64,000 bases of DNA from positions 372,001 through 436,000 of the forward strand of contig CBDIDH010000002.1 in assembly GCA_965277595.1 (NCBI GenBank), given 5' to 3'. The stretch comes from CBDIDH01 sp965277595 (GTDB taxonomy: Bacteria; Planctomycetota; Planctomycetia; Isosphaerales; Isosphaeraceae). The number at the start of each line of letters is the position of its first letter. The stretch's first letter is position 1. Both the position numbers and the translations under genes were made by a program. The notes beneath the pieces were generated by a model that was given only the letters and a program-made list of their open reading frames with translations, made no database searches and was not told the origin of the DNA. Of this stretch, positions 44,303-52,228 are shown in pieces.

Positions 44303-45550
44303 TCAACGTCCCGGCGTAGACCAGACCAGGTCACGATCGGCCGCGAGCAGGAAGAATTCGGATTGCTCCGTGCCATCAACGCGAACGATGTCGTACTGCG
44401 GCACTCCCAATGATGAGAGCGGCAGATCGGCGACGTCCGAACCCTCCTCAATCGCGCTGAGGAACTCGGGTCGGCCCGGCTCCTGACAGGTCGGGCAGAC
44501 GGCGTCCGCCATCGCCACGCGCGTCCTCGGCCGGAGGATCTGAGCGTGCCAGCCGCAACGCGGGCAGTCCACTCGAACGACAAGATCGCGGTCGAGCGAC
44601 AGCGTCAAGGGACCGTTCAGAGGCTCGCGACAGGCGGCAAAGAGGGCCGAGGCGGTCGCGTTGTTTCCGAGGGGCAGGGGGGTCGGCTCGGGATAGTTTT
44701 CGTGGCTCAAACAGTCGATGCGATAGGGAAGCTTCGTGGAATAAAACTGGTTCGTCACTCCGTTGAAGACCAGGGCCGTCCCCGCCGCGACGGGCATGCC
44801 GTGAATCAGCTTGAGCGCTTCCTGCACTTCGAGCGCGGCCATCATCGAGGCAATCGTTGGCGCCGTGGGAACCTTGCCTTCAAGAATCTGGTCGCGACGC
44901 AGGAGCGGGCAACTGTAACGCAGATTCAGGAGTTGATAATCGCGCGAGGTCATCGCGCATTCATAACAGGCCGTTTCCGCGATTCTCGGGTCAAAAACCT
45001 TGACGACACCTTGAATTTCCTGAATCCCGGCGTCAACCCAGGGGGTTCCCACCTTCCAGCACTGGCGATTGACCCAGAGCCTTGCCTCGCGGTTATCCAG
45101 GCATCCGATCACGACGTCAACGTCGGCAAAGAGGCCGAGACCCATGTCGGTGATCACGTCGCCTCGGATCGGGATGAATCGGACCTCGGGGTTGATCTGA
45201 CCGGCCCGACGCGCGGCGACCTCGGCCTTCGCCTGTCCGCCATCTTCCGCCCGAAAGAGCACCGAGCGCGAAAGGTTCGACGGCTCAACCTCATCAAGGT
45301 CGATCACATACGTGGTTCCGACGCCCAGTAGCGCCAGATTCTTGAGTGCCTCATTCCCCAGGGCTCCGGCACCCACGACAAGCACCCGGGCCGCCGCGAG
45401 TCGGTCCTGTCGCCACCAGGGAATCAGGCGTAGCCGGGAATAGCGGTCGTCGTCATCGATGATCAGGTCGGGGCCGCTCTCAAGGTCGGTCGGGCCGACT
45501 CGGTCGGGGGCCGGATCGTCGTCAAGAAACGTCAAGGTCGCATCGTCCAT
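44303..45550 (-). CDS. ThiF/E1-like Ubl-activating enzyme with C-terminal zinc ribbon
   Basis: The 415-residue protein has the E1/MoeB/ThiF Rossmann core: nucleotide loop VVGAGALGNEALKNL (about 58-72), DLDEVEPSNLSRS with the adenylation Arg95, and GCLDNREARLWVN. A structural Cys pair at 195/198 (CYEC) is followed by Cys214 (RYSCPLL), a candidate for the thioester Cys. TAPTIASMMAALEVQEALKL is the usual crossover helix. The last 90 residues carry a second zinc site CPRC (329-332) and CPTC (352-355). It would adenylate the Ubl C-terminus and pass it to the E2 encoded 56 bases upstream. ATG 45550 is chosen over an in-frame GTG at 45589. Sulfur-carrier activation is the alternative role, but an E2 next door favours conjugation. 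Confidence 0.9.
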   Translation of the reverse strand: MDDATLTFLDDDPAPDRVGPTDLESGPDLIIDDDDRYSRLRLIPWWRQDRLAAARVLVVGAGALGNEALKNLALLGVGTTYVIDLDEVEPSNLSRSVLFRAEDGGQAKAEVAARRAGQINPEVRFIPIRGDVITDMGLGLFADVDVVIGCLDNREARLWVNRQCWKVGTPWVDAGIQEIQGVVKVFDPRIAETACYECAMTSRDYQLLNLRYSCPLLRRDQILEGKVPTAPTIASMMAALEVQEALKLIHGMPVAAGTALVFNGVTNQFYSTKLPYRIDCLSHENYPEPTPLPLGNNATASALFAACREPLNGPLTLSLDRDLVVRVDCPRCGWHAQILRPRTRVAMADAVCPTCQEPGRPEFLSAIEEGSDVADLPLSSLGVPQYDIVRVDGTEQSEFFLLAADRDLVWSTPGR

Positions 45551-45606
45551 CGTCCTGGCATCTCGCGGCTTTGCCTGACAACCACTCACGCTCGCGGCAA
45601 ATCCAA

Positions 45607-46374
45607 TTATTCAAGAAAGAGAATCTCTTCATCGGCCGATCGCAGCCGCCCCGGCGTCGCTGGCTCAGGGGCCACGCGATCGAGGATGATGAGGCGATCG
45701 AGATCAGGCTCAGGGTCGGCCTGGGGCGTTAACCGGACGGTCGGGCTGATCGAGTGCAGGTCATCGGCGAACTTGCGGACAAACTCCGCGTAGCGTCCCG
45801 CCTTCGAACCTGTTGGTGCCGATTCACGCAACGGCTGCGGCCGGGGCAGCGCGGGCGTCGTGAGCAGGGGATCGGACTCAACGCGACCGAGCGCCGCGCG
45901 CAGGTCGCGGAGCGGCCGGGGGTCGATGGGAAAGGGAAAGGTGGACTGGTTCGCGACCCAGAGCGCGGCGTCGCGGTTATACGGGCTGCGAATGTCGTAA
46001 TTCTGATAGCGGGCCATGTCCCAGAGCATCCCGCAAAGCTCATCGAGATTCAGGCTGGGAACCCAGTGCGTGCCGTATCCGCCGAGGCAGACCATGCCGA
46101 TCTCGGAGATATTCGGGTGATAGATCGGCGTCAGCCAGCGCAGCTCGGGCATCGTCCTCGGATACGAGGCGCCGAGCTTGATCTCAACCTGATGCGCCTC
46201 GGTCACGGTCACTCGACCACGAGTCCGGGCGAGGCTCTTGCCTCGAAATTCAATGACGTACTGGTTCGCCGGGCTCCCCGAGGCGTGGAAGCGCAGGACG
46301 GAACTCTCGTCCCGCAGGCGTTCCAGGGCGGCCAGGTCGGAACGGAGGCGACGCAAGCGGGGTGATTCGTGCAT
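45607..46374 (-). CDS. E2-like ubiquitin-conjugating enzyme
   Basis: The 255-residue protein has a UBC fold in residues 5-145: the strand block QVEIKLGASYPRTMPELRWL, the HPN motif at 86-88 (IYHPNISEIG) and the active-site Cys96 in GMVCLGGYG. Trp104 and Pro106 (HWVPSLNLDEL) and the SPYNRDAALW helix start follow. These match eukaryotic E2 enzymes in order and spacing. About 110 extra C-terminal residues, rich in Pro, Asp and Arg, lack recognised motifs and may bind a partner. ATG 46374 with GAAGG is taken; a GTG at 46395 overlaps the Ubl stop codon (GTGA) and would mean direct coupling. It accepts the Ubl from the E1 encoded downstream and transfers it to Lys or another nucleophile. Confidence 0.93.
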   Translation of the reverse strand: MHESPRLRRLRSDLAALERLRDESSVLRFHASGSPANQYVIEFRGKSLARTRGRVTVTEAHQVEIKLGASYPRTMPELRWLTPIYHPNISEIGMVCLGGYGTHWVPSLNLDELCGMLWDMARYQNYDIRSPYNRDAALWVANQSTFPFPIDPRPLRDLRAALGRVESDPLLTTPALPRPQPLRESAPTGSKAGRYAEFVRKFADDLHSISPTVRLTPQADPEPDLDRLIILDRVAPEPATPGRLRSADEEILFLE

Positions 46375-46391
46375 GGCCTTCGGCAATCCCC

Positions 46392-46691
46392 TCACGAAGA
46401 ACCGGCGACGACCTCGGGATAAACGATCAGGTGATCGCCATTCTGCACGCTCGCTTCCAGCAAGGTCTGACTTTCCACGAGCCGACGCCCCCCTTCTTTA
46501 TGGTCGAGCGAGTAGCTCATCGGCTGGCCGTCGGGGCTGGTTGTGGGCAAATTCATCTTGGTGATGATGTTCGGGAGAATCCGGCTCACCGGGACACTGA
46601 AGGCGATGACTGCCTTGACCGACTTCGCGCCGGTCTGGTCCAGAAACGTGACCTGGATTCCCGTGGGATCGGCATTTCCGCCGTATGACAT
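46392..46691 (-). CDS. Ubiquitin-like (YukD-type beta-grasp) protein
   Basis: The 99-residue protein has the beta-grasp pattern: strand IQVTFLDQTGAKSVKAVIAF, helix VSRILPNIITKMN, then MSYSLDHKEGGRRLVESQTL and the terminal LLEASVQNGDHLIVYPE. The last stretch corresponds to the ubiquitin/YukD end (TLxEAGVxDGDxLxV). The C-terminus reads VVAGSS and has no diglycine; the nearest Gly is third from the end. A GGAGGT ribosome site nine bases from the ATG is the strongest in this neighbourhood, as expected for the most abundant component. Its stop overlaps or nearly touches the E2 gene. It is inferred to be the modifier of the E1-E2-RING-JAB set. Confidence 0.85.
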   Translation of the reverse strand: MSYGGNADPTGIQVTFLDQTGAKSVKAVIAFSVPVSRILPNIITKMNLPTTSPDGQPMSYSLDHKEGGRRLVESQTLLEASVQNGDHLIVYPEVVAGSS

Positions 46692-46931
46692 GGTCAGGAT
46701 ACCTCCTCAGCATCCATTCGCTCGACGGGTCCTGATATTGTAGAACCCAGGGGGGATTTCTCGCGACTTGTGCCGACCTCTCCCTTCAAGATATCCGCCT
46801 CAAGCCCGCGCCGGAACAGGGTACAACCGACAACTGGTCCGCCGTTCGCATAATATCTCTGTTGGAACCGCCTTGAGGCATCCCTGAAAATGCAAAGGGC
46901 GTTCGCCGACATCACTTTGGAGGAGCCCGCC

Positions 46932-47258
46932 ATGAGGTCGTATTCGCTGATCCTGACTTTGGCTTTGTCCACCTTAGCCTTTCTTGGTGAAAAATCTGCG
47001 CAAGCGCAAAACACGTACGCCGATTTTCCGTTCAATCAGGGAAGCCTCTTCTATCGACCGAGCGGTCTGAAACCCCCGGCGACGACCAGCCCTCGCCTGA
47101 CCTTCTCTCGACGCCCCTTCTGGAGACAGCGCGGGACAACCTACGCCGCGCAGCCCGCGAGAACTTACACGCAACCCGTTGCCCCTCAGTATGCACCCGG
47201 TTACACCTATCCGCCCCAGACCGCGGCGCCTCGCTATTATTACCCGGCGACGCGCTGA
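46932..47258 (+). CDS. Small exported Pro/Tyr-rich protein
   Basis: The 108-residue product has a signal peptide (MRSYSLILTLALSTLAFLG, cleavage expected after KSAQAQ). The short mature chain is rich in Pro, Tyr, Thr and Arg and ends APRYYYPATR. ATG 46932 follows GGAGGAG. It is encoded opposite to and between the Ubl and RING genes. Its layout resembles the small exported protein at 10670-11056. Its function is unknown; it may be a cell-wall or matrix protein unrelated to the Ubl genes around it. Confidence 0.72.
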   Translation: MRSYSLILTLALSTLAFLGEKSAQAQNTYADFPFNQGSLFYRPSGLKPPATTSPRLTFSRRPFWRQRGTTYAAQPARTYTQPVAPQYAPGYTYPPQTAAPRYYYPATR

Positions 47259-47269
47259 GGTTCGCGGTT

Positions 47270-48097
47270 TCAGGCGGAGCGACAATGCTTCCCTTTGCAT
47301 CCATAAATCGAGCAGGCCCCGATAAACTCCCAGCAGTCACGATGATGAGGCGTCCCGCAGGTCGCGCAGACGATTTCGGGATCAAGAATGGTCTCTCCGC
47401 AAACCTTGCAGACCGGCAGGCCGACCTCAGCCGGATCGGCCGGACCGGTCTCGACGATCGCGATCCCCTGGCCGACCCGGCTGGCAACCCCCACTTGCAA
47501 CCCTTCGTGAATGATTAACGCCTGTTGCACGGCGTAGAGCAAAGTTTCCGACTGCGTGGCAAGGTTACGGTCCACCTGAACCAGCAGGCGTTCCGGGTTG
47601 ATCGAGACGAGCATTCCCGACGGAGGCGCGAGCCGCTGAAGGCAGAGGATCGCACTCCGCACGTTCAACGTCAGAAAGCCCCGGGCCATGTCGGCGTCGT
47701 TCGCTTGTACGAGAAATCCTCGGTCGAAATCCGGGTCGCCTAGGCGGACGGGACGCGTCCCTTTGGGCGGCTGCGGCGGCGCGGGTCGGCTCACCGGGGC
47801 GAGTTCCATCCGAAAGGGGAGCCCTTGACGGAACCGGGCGACAACCCGCGTTCTCGGCCCCAGCGCCTGCCCCGGCACATGAGGCGCCAGGCCGACGCGG
47901 ACGTTCGAGCCATTAAAGGCGAAACTGACCGTCGGCGGATCGGAAAGTCCGCGATTTTCGTAGCGCCCGTGATAACGCGCCGCGAGGTTTCGATATGCGC
48001 GGTATCTCTTCCCAGAGATCCAACCGCTGAACGACGCCGAGGCGCGAATCGCCGCGTAGATCGCCAGCACAAACATGCCGAGCAGCAAGAGCCCCAT
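47270..48097 (-). CDS. Membrane-anchored Prok-RING_1-type protein (candidate E3)
   Basis: The 275-residue protein has an N-terminal transmembrane helix (MGLLLLGMFVLAIYAAIRAS), a middle domain of about 190 residues of mixed alpha/beta character, and a C-terminal binuclear treble-clef finger (about 230-272). Its ligands follow CKVC, CATC, H-HRDC, C-IYGC and KHC. This is the pattern of the prokaryotic RING family found beside bacterial ubiquitin-system genes. The finger would recruit the charged E2 and the middle domain may select targets at the membrane. ATG 48097 is the first ATG; a GTG precedes it directly. It lies 0.6 kb upstream of the Ubl gene on the same strand, separated by an oppositely oriented small gene. 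Confidence 0.8.
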   Translation of the reverse strand: MGLLLLGMFVLAIYAAIRASASFSGWISGKRYRAYRNLAARYHGRYENRGLSDPPTVSFAFNGSNVRVGLAPHVPGQALGPRTRVVARFRQGLPFRMELAPVSRPAPPQPPKGTRPVRLGDPDFDRGFLVQANDADMARGFLTLNVRSAILCLQRLAPPSGMLVSINPERLLVQVDRNLATQSETLLYAVQQALIIHEGLQVGVASRVGQGIAIVETGPADPAEVGLPVCKVCGETILDPEIVCATCGTPHHRDCWEFIGACSIYGCKGKHCRSA

Positions 48098-48156
48098 CAC
48101 CCGCGTCCTTCCTTTCCGCGGTTCACACCCTTAAAGGAATTGACCGTGAATCTCTC

Positions 48157-48215
48157 CATGACCGATGACCAGCCGTACCCAGGAAAACGTCATCTGTCGT
48201 CGGTCATCGGTCATG
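48157..48215. repeat. Intergenic palindrome, ATGACC family
   Basis: CATGACCGATGACC (48157-48170) and its exact complement (48202-48215) form a perfect 14-base inverted repeat with a 31-base loop, in the gap between the RING gene and the 507-residue protein gene. The same words occur at 51.9, 53.1 and 61.4 kb. Confidence 0.75.
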
Positions 48216-48275
48216 AAAAATCTCTGCCTGTCCCTCAATGGAAAACTCGATGTGTCTCAAGTCGGCGAAGGTTCG

Positions 48276-49799
48276 TTACCGCCGAGCCTTCTGTCTCGGG
48301 TCAACGCCCCGTCTCAGATCCTCCTGGGCACGCGCCAGGCTCCGGGTCGTGAGCGCGACGGTAAAGGGATGGCCGGGGACGACGTTGGGGATGTCGGAAA
48401 GCTGCGCGGCCAGCCCGACCGCGGCCCCCGCCAGGGCCGACTCACCGGCTCCTCGCCAGAACCCGGCCATCCAGAGGAGCATGCGTCGATAGGTTTCCAG
48501 TACCCCTTGCAATCGATGTTCGAACAGGAACCGATACGCTCCGGCATCGCGTTTCGGGTCAGGCCCGGCGTCCTTCTCGCGGAGTAAGATCTCCTCGGCA
48601 AGCTCGTACGTCAGCGGTGATCGATCAAACCAGTCGGTACAGGCGTCAAGCACTCGCGACGTCCAGGCCGCCGACTCGATCGCCGTGACCGAGGCCGCCT
48701 CGTTGGCGTCGCCCTCGGTCCAGAAAGGGGCCGGGACGATTTGACCGGCGGTAGCCTCGATCCAGAATCGCCAGGACGGCGGCGCCTCGGCTCCCGACAG
48801 AAACAAACTCCCCGCCAGCAGGCCCAGAGCAAGCCTTTCCTTCCCTTCGACTACCTCGCCCGCGATGTGTGTCACGATCTCTTCGAAGGCGGAATCCGCT
48901 TCCGGGTCTTCCGGTTCGATCCCGCCGGCAATGTCGAGAAGCCCTCGATCGATATCGCAGAGAAAGGCCGATGTCGCTCGCCGTCCCCCTTGCGTCGCAC
49001 TCAAAACAATCCGGCCATGTCCTTGACCATCCATCGGCGTGACGAGAGAGCGAACCAGGACCGGCGTCGGCCGGCTCACGACGCCAAACACCTCGGCGCC
49101 GATCTTCCGACGCGCTTCCGACTTCACGGCGTCAAGAGGATGATGCGCGGCGAGATCGCTCCAGGCATCGTGAAGCGTCGGTGTCTTCCCTGGATCGGTC
49201 GAGAGCGCGTCAAGGGCGGCGCGTCGGGTCGGCTCATCGTGGCTATAGGCAAGAAGCCGGAGGAACTCGATGAGTCCCGGGCCGAGCGGAACGCGCGCCA
49301 GGCCGGCGACAATCTCGGGGCGGACCTCGGGTTCCACCGCGTTGAGCCCCTGAAGGGCCAGCCAGATCCCTTCAGGATCGCCCTCGATCTGGGCGACAAG
49401 CTCCTCGATCGAGCCTTCCTCATCGAGGTCTTCATTCAACTCCGCCCAGCGCTCGGCCAGACCCGGATTCTCATCAAGAACACCCGCGCCGTCGAGAACA
49501 GCCAGGGCCTCCCAGGCGCGTTCGGGAACGAGGTCGGGCTGCGCGACAAGAGCGCTGGCGAGGGCCTTGAGTAGAGCAGGGCGGGGAAACGCTTCAACGA
49601 TGCGCAGGAGGGTCTCGGCATCGGCGCCGGAGAGGTCGTGAAGGCGATCGCCGACGGCCCGGATCAGGTCGTCGGTCGGGAACCGCTCGACGAGGCGATC
49701 CAACCAGGCATCGCGGTCGGCCTCGGACCATTCCGGGTGGTCGCGGAGGGCGCTAAGCCCTGCTTCGGGCGTTTCGGGAGGTGCGTCGTGGACGTTCAA
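48276..49799 (-). CDS. Acidic helical-repeat protein of unknown function
   Basis: The 507-residue soluble protein has a first half made of helix pairs with a HEAT/ARM-like rhythm (PRPALLKALASALVAQPDLV, LRLLAYSHDEPTRRAALDAL). A mixed domain follows (RSLVTPMDGQGHGRIVLSA, FLCDIDRGLLDIAGGIE), then a helical C-terminal region. It begins with TTG, which overlaps the UvrD stop codon (TTGA), and no ATG is available for over 200 codons, so translational coupling to the helicase is very likely. Gene order suggests it works with the helicase. I do not recognise the family. Confidence 0.72.
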   Translation of the reverse strand: MNVHDAPPETPEAGLSALRDHPEWSEADRDAWLDRLVERFPTDDLIRAVGDRLHDLSGADAETLLRIVEAFPRPALLKALASALVAQPDLVPERAWEALAVLDGAGVLDENPGLAERWAELNEDLDEEGSIEELVAQIEGDPEGIWLALQGLNAVEPEVRPEIVAGLARVPLGPGLIEFLRLLAYSHDEPTRRAALDALSTDPGKTPTLHDAWSDLAAHHPLDAVKSEARRKIGAEVFGVVSRPTPVLVRSLVTPMDGQGHGRIVLSATQGGRRATSAFLCDIDRGLLDIAGGIEPEDPEADSAFEEIVTHIAGEVVEGKERLALGLLAGSLFLSGAEAPPSWRFWIEATAGQIVPAPFWTEGDANEAASVTAIESAAWTSRVLDACTDWFDRSPLTYELAEEILLREKDAGPDPKRDAGAYRFLFEHRLQGVLETYRRMLLWMAGFWRGAGESALAGAAVGLAAQLSDIPNVVPGHPFTVALTTRSLARAQEDLRRGVDPRQKARR

Positions 49800-51829
49800 C
49801 CCCGGGGTCCTTCGGTCGGTGTCGGGAATCGGGTGAAGTCAATGTCGCGCTCGATCAGCGCGGATTCGTAAAGCTCGGGGTCGACTTCGGTCAAAAATCG
49901 GCTCGGCGTCGTCAGGACATTCGGCCCGCGTCCGCCTCGGGGCAACGTGAGCGGATAGACGAGGAAAAGCTCATCCATCGCCCGGGTCACGGCGACGTAA
50001 AAAATGCGCCGTTCCTCGTCCTCGCCCCCCAGTTCGTCGATCGCCCGACGATGGGGAAAGCTGTCTTCGACGAGCCTGGGAACGAAGACTCGCGACCATT
50101 CCAGGCCCTTCGCCTGGTGAACCGTGCTGAGCACAAGCGCATCCTCGGGATCGCCGCCGTCGACGGTGTCCATGCCGTAGACATCGCCCGCGAGCAGGAG
50201 TTCGCCGATCATCCGTTCGAGACTTTGATAACGCGCCGCGAGAAGGGCGAGTTGTTCGAGATCGGCCAGGCGGTTCTCGGGCCGCTCGTATCGGGCGCGA
50301 ACGACGGACGGATATCCGCCCTGAAGAATCGCGCCGATCGCTTCGGCCGGGTTGGCCTCGGGACCGCTCGCCTGGATCTTCCGCAGGTCGGCGACGAAGC
50401 CGGCGTACAGGCCCTTTCCCTTGGCCGGGACGACGCCCATGACCTCGGCCGTTGCCATCGCCGCGAGCGGGTCGGCCGCCTTGATGAGGATCTCGCAGAG
50501 CGCCGAGGCCTTGGCCTGACCGACCCCCGGCAAGTGCAAGAGCAATCGCCGCCAGGCCGGTTCGTCGCGCGGGTTGACGACGATCCGCAGGTAGGAAAGG
50601 ACGTCCTTGATATGTGCCTGTTCAAAGAACCGCAGGCCGCTACGCACCGAGTAGTTAATCCCCCGGGCGACAAGCTCGCCTTGAAGCACGACGCTGTCAA
50701 AGTGGTTCCGATAGAGAACGGCCATCTTGCTGAGCGGAATTCCTTGCTCGTGGAATTCGAGAATGCTCTGGCAGAGAAAGTCACCTTCCTCATAGGCATC
50801 CGAGGCGGGGACGACCACCGGTCGGCAGCCCGCCGATCGGGCCGAGACGAGCGTTTTCGTAAACCCGGACGCATTGTGCGCGATCGAGGCATTCGTGAAG
50901 GCGACGATCTCGGGCGTCGAGCGATAGTTGGTTTCGAGCCGAAAAACCTGGGCGCCGGGGTGGCGGTCGGGAAATTTGAGGATGTTGTCGTAGTTCGCGC
51001 CCCGGAACCGGTAAATCGACTGCGCATCGTCGCCGACGGCCGTGAGGTTCCCCGCGCCCGCCTCGGCGATCGCCTCGACGAGGGCGATCTGAACCGTGTT
51101 CGTGTCCTGCATCTCGTCGATCAGGAGATGACGGAACATCGTCCCTTGTTCAGCACGTTCCTCGGGGAAGTCCCGAATCAGACGCGCCCATTCATTCAAG
51201 AGGTCGTCGTAATCCATCGAGTTCGCCGCGCGCTTGCGATCGGCGTAAGCTTTCGCCGCGGCTTCGATTTGCGGAACCCAGTCGGCCATTTCGGGGTTCC
51301 GGTCAAGGACGACCTCGCCGATCGGCCGGGAGACATTGGCCGAGTAGCTGATGAGGTGCTTGACCATTGCCGGTTTCGGGGCCATCCGACCCGTGCCGAA
51401 GAGGCCCGAGTCGTCCATCGCCAGGCGGACGAGGTCGGTCTGGTCCTCGCCGTCGAGGATCGTGAAGTTCGGTCCAAACCCGAGCCGACCGGCCGACTTC
51501 CGCAAGAGCCGGTTGCCGACGTGGTGAAAGGTTCCCGCCCAGACCTGCGACGCTTGCGGACCGATCAGCGTTTCCAGACGGCTGACCATCTCGCGGGCCG
51601 CGCGTCGGGTGAAGGTGACGAGCAAGATCGACGACGCCGGTACGCCCCGGGCGATCAGGTAGGCGACCCGATAGGTGATCACCCGGGTCTTGCCCGATCC
51701 TGGCCCGGCCAGAATCAGGTTATAACCGTCGGGCGCTGTCGCCGCGCGTCGTTGCGCCTCGTTCAGATCGGCGGCAAAATGTTGCGCCAGGCGGTCGTCG
51801 GAACTGGATTTGAGCCGGATCTTGCGCAT
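49796..51829 (-). CDS. UvrD/Rep/PcrA-type superfamily 1A helicase
   Basis: The 677-residue DNA helicase has the motifs in order: Walker A GPGSGKT (42-48), motif Ia LLVTFTRRAAREM, motif II LLIDEMQD, motif III GDDAQSIYRFRGA and motif IV FRLETNYRS. Motif V is LSTVHQAKGLEW and motif VI YVAVTRA. Motif II has Met where most homologues have Tyr/Phe. It is shorter than UvrD (720) and lacks the C-terminal RNA-polymerase-binding extension. It would unwind DNA 3' to 5' in repair or replication restart. The downstream gene is coupled through TTGA; the upstream neighbour thyX is divergent. Confidence 0.95.
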   Translation of the reverse strand: MRKIRLKSSSDDRLAQHFAADLNEAQRRAATAPDGYNLILAGPGSGKTRVITYRVAYLIARGVPASSILLVTFTRRAAREMVSRLETLIGPQASQVWAGTFHHVGNRLLRKSAGRLGFGPNFTILDGEDQTDLVRLAMDDSGLFGTGRMAPKPAMVKHLISYSANVSRPIGEVVLDRNPEMADWVPQIEAAAKAYADRKRAANSMDYDDLLNEWARLIRDFPEERAEQGTMFRHLLIDEMQDTNTVQIALVEAIAEAGAGNLTAVGDDAQSIYRFRGANYDNILKFPDRHPGAQVFRLETNYRSTPEIVAFTNASIAHNASGFTKTLVSARSAGCRPVVVPASDAYEEGDFLCQSILEFHEQGIPLSKMAVLYRNHFDSVVLQGELVARGINYSVRSGLRFFEQAHIKDVLSYLRIVVNPRDEPAWRRLLLHLPGVGQAKASALCEILIKAADPLAAMATAEVMGVVPAKGKGLYAGFVADLRKIQASGPEANPAEAIGAILQGGYPSVVRARYERPENRLADLEQLALLAARYQSLERMIGELLLAGDVYGMDTVDGGDPEDALVLSTVHQAKGLEWSRVFVPRLVEDSFPHRRAIDELGGEDEERRIFYVAVTRAMDELFLVYPLTLPRGGRGPNVLTTPSRFLTEVDPELYESALIERDIDFTRFPTPTEGPRG

Positions 51830-51920
51830 GGGAAACGATTTCGGCCCTCACGTCAGATCAACTGGAAGAAATGCCCGAGCCGGGTCATCGCTCTCCAGCC
51901 AGGGCTGTTTCCTTGTCAAT

Positions 51921-52032
51921 TGATGGACCAATGCCCAAGGACCGATGACCGAGGAAGAATCGAAAACAGGAAGAATAGGCAAGCGATTCAACGACCCATT
52001 CTCGGCCATTGGTGATCGGACATCGGTCATGA
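51921..52032. repeat. Intergenic palindromic element, ATGACC family (degenerate)
   Basis: The left arm (51921-51953, with ACCAATGCCCA and ACCGATGACCGAG) and the right arm (52001-52032, with CTCGGCCATTGG and ATCGGTCATGA) are made of the same words in opposite orientation around a 47-base centre, with mismatches. The element lies between the divergent helicase and thyX genes. Confidence 0.55.
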
Positions 52033-52072
52033 TTTGAGAAAGAGACAGCCCTGGCCTTCCAGCGAATCGGGA

Positions 52073-52100
52073 TTGGCGACCGAACTGAGTCTGGTATTAT
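52073..52100 (+). promoter_or_regulatory. Candidate promoter of thyX
   Basis: TTGGCG (52073-52078), a 16-base spacer and TATTAT (52095-52100) lie about 130 bases upstream of the thyX ATG. The -10 box matches five of six positions, the -35 four of six. No other match of this quality was seen in the gap. Confidence 0.4.
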
Positions 52101-52228
52101 AACGGCACCGCCCCCGAAAATCGCCCCACGCGACGGAAGTGCCAGGGACACACGACGTGAACCCTGGATGGCTCAGGCGTTCGGCGGAACGCGAGTCGTC
52201 TCGACGGATCGAATCAGGAGGTCTACGG

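Noticed and set aside
46694..47035. Minus-strand frame of 113 codons opposite the small exported protein
   Set aside because: It lacks coding character and a ribosome site; the plus-strand frame has a signal peptide and GGAGGAG.
40499..48097. Interpretation of the E1-like gene as a MoeB/ThiF sulfur-carrier activator only
   Set aside because: An E2 with active-site Cys, a Ubl and a JAMM protease on the same strand make a conjugation system the better reading, although sulfur transfer is not formally excluded.
49781..52015. Plus-strand frame of 744 codons opposite the UvrD-type helicase
   Set aside because: The helicase on the minus strand has all motifs; the plus frame is the usual GC-rich shadow.
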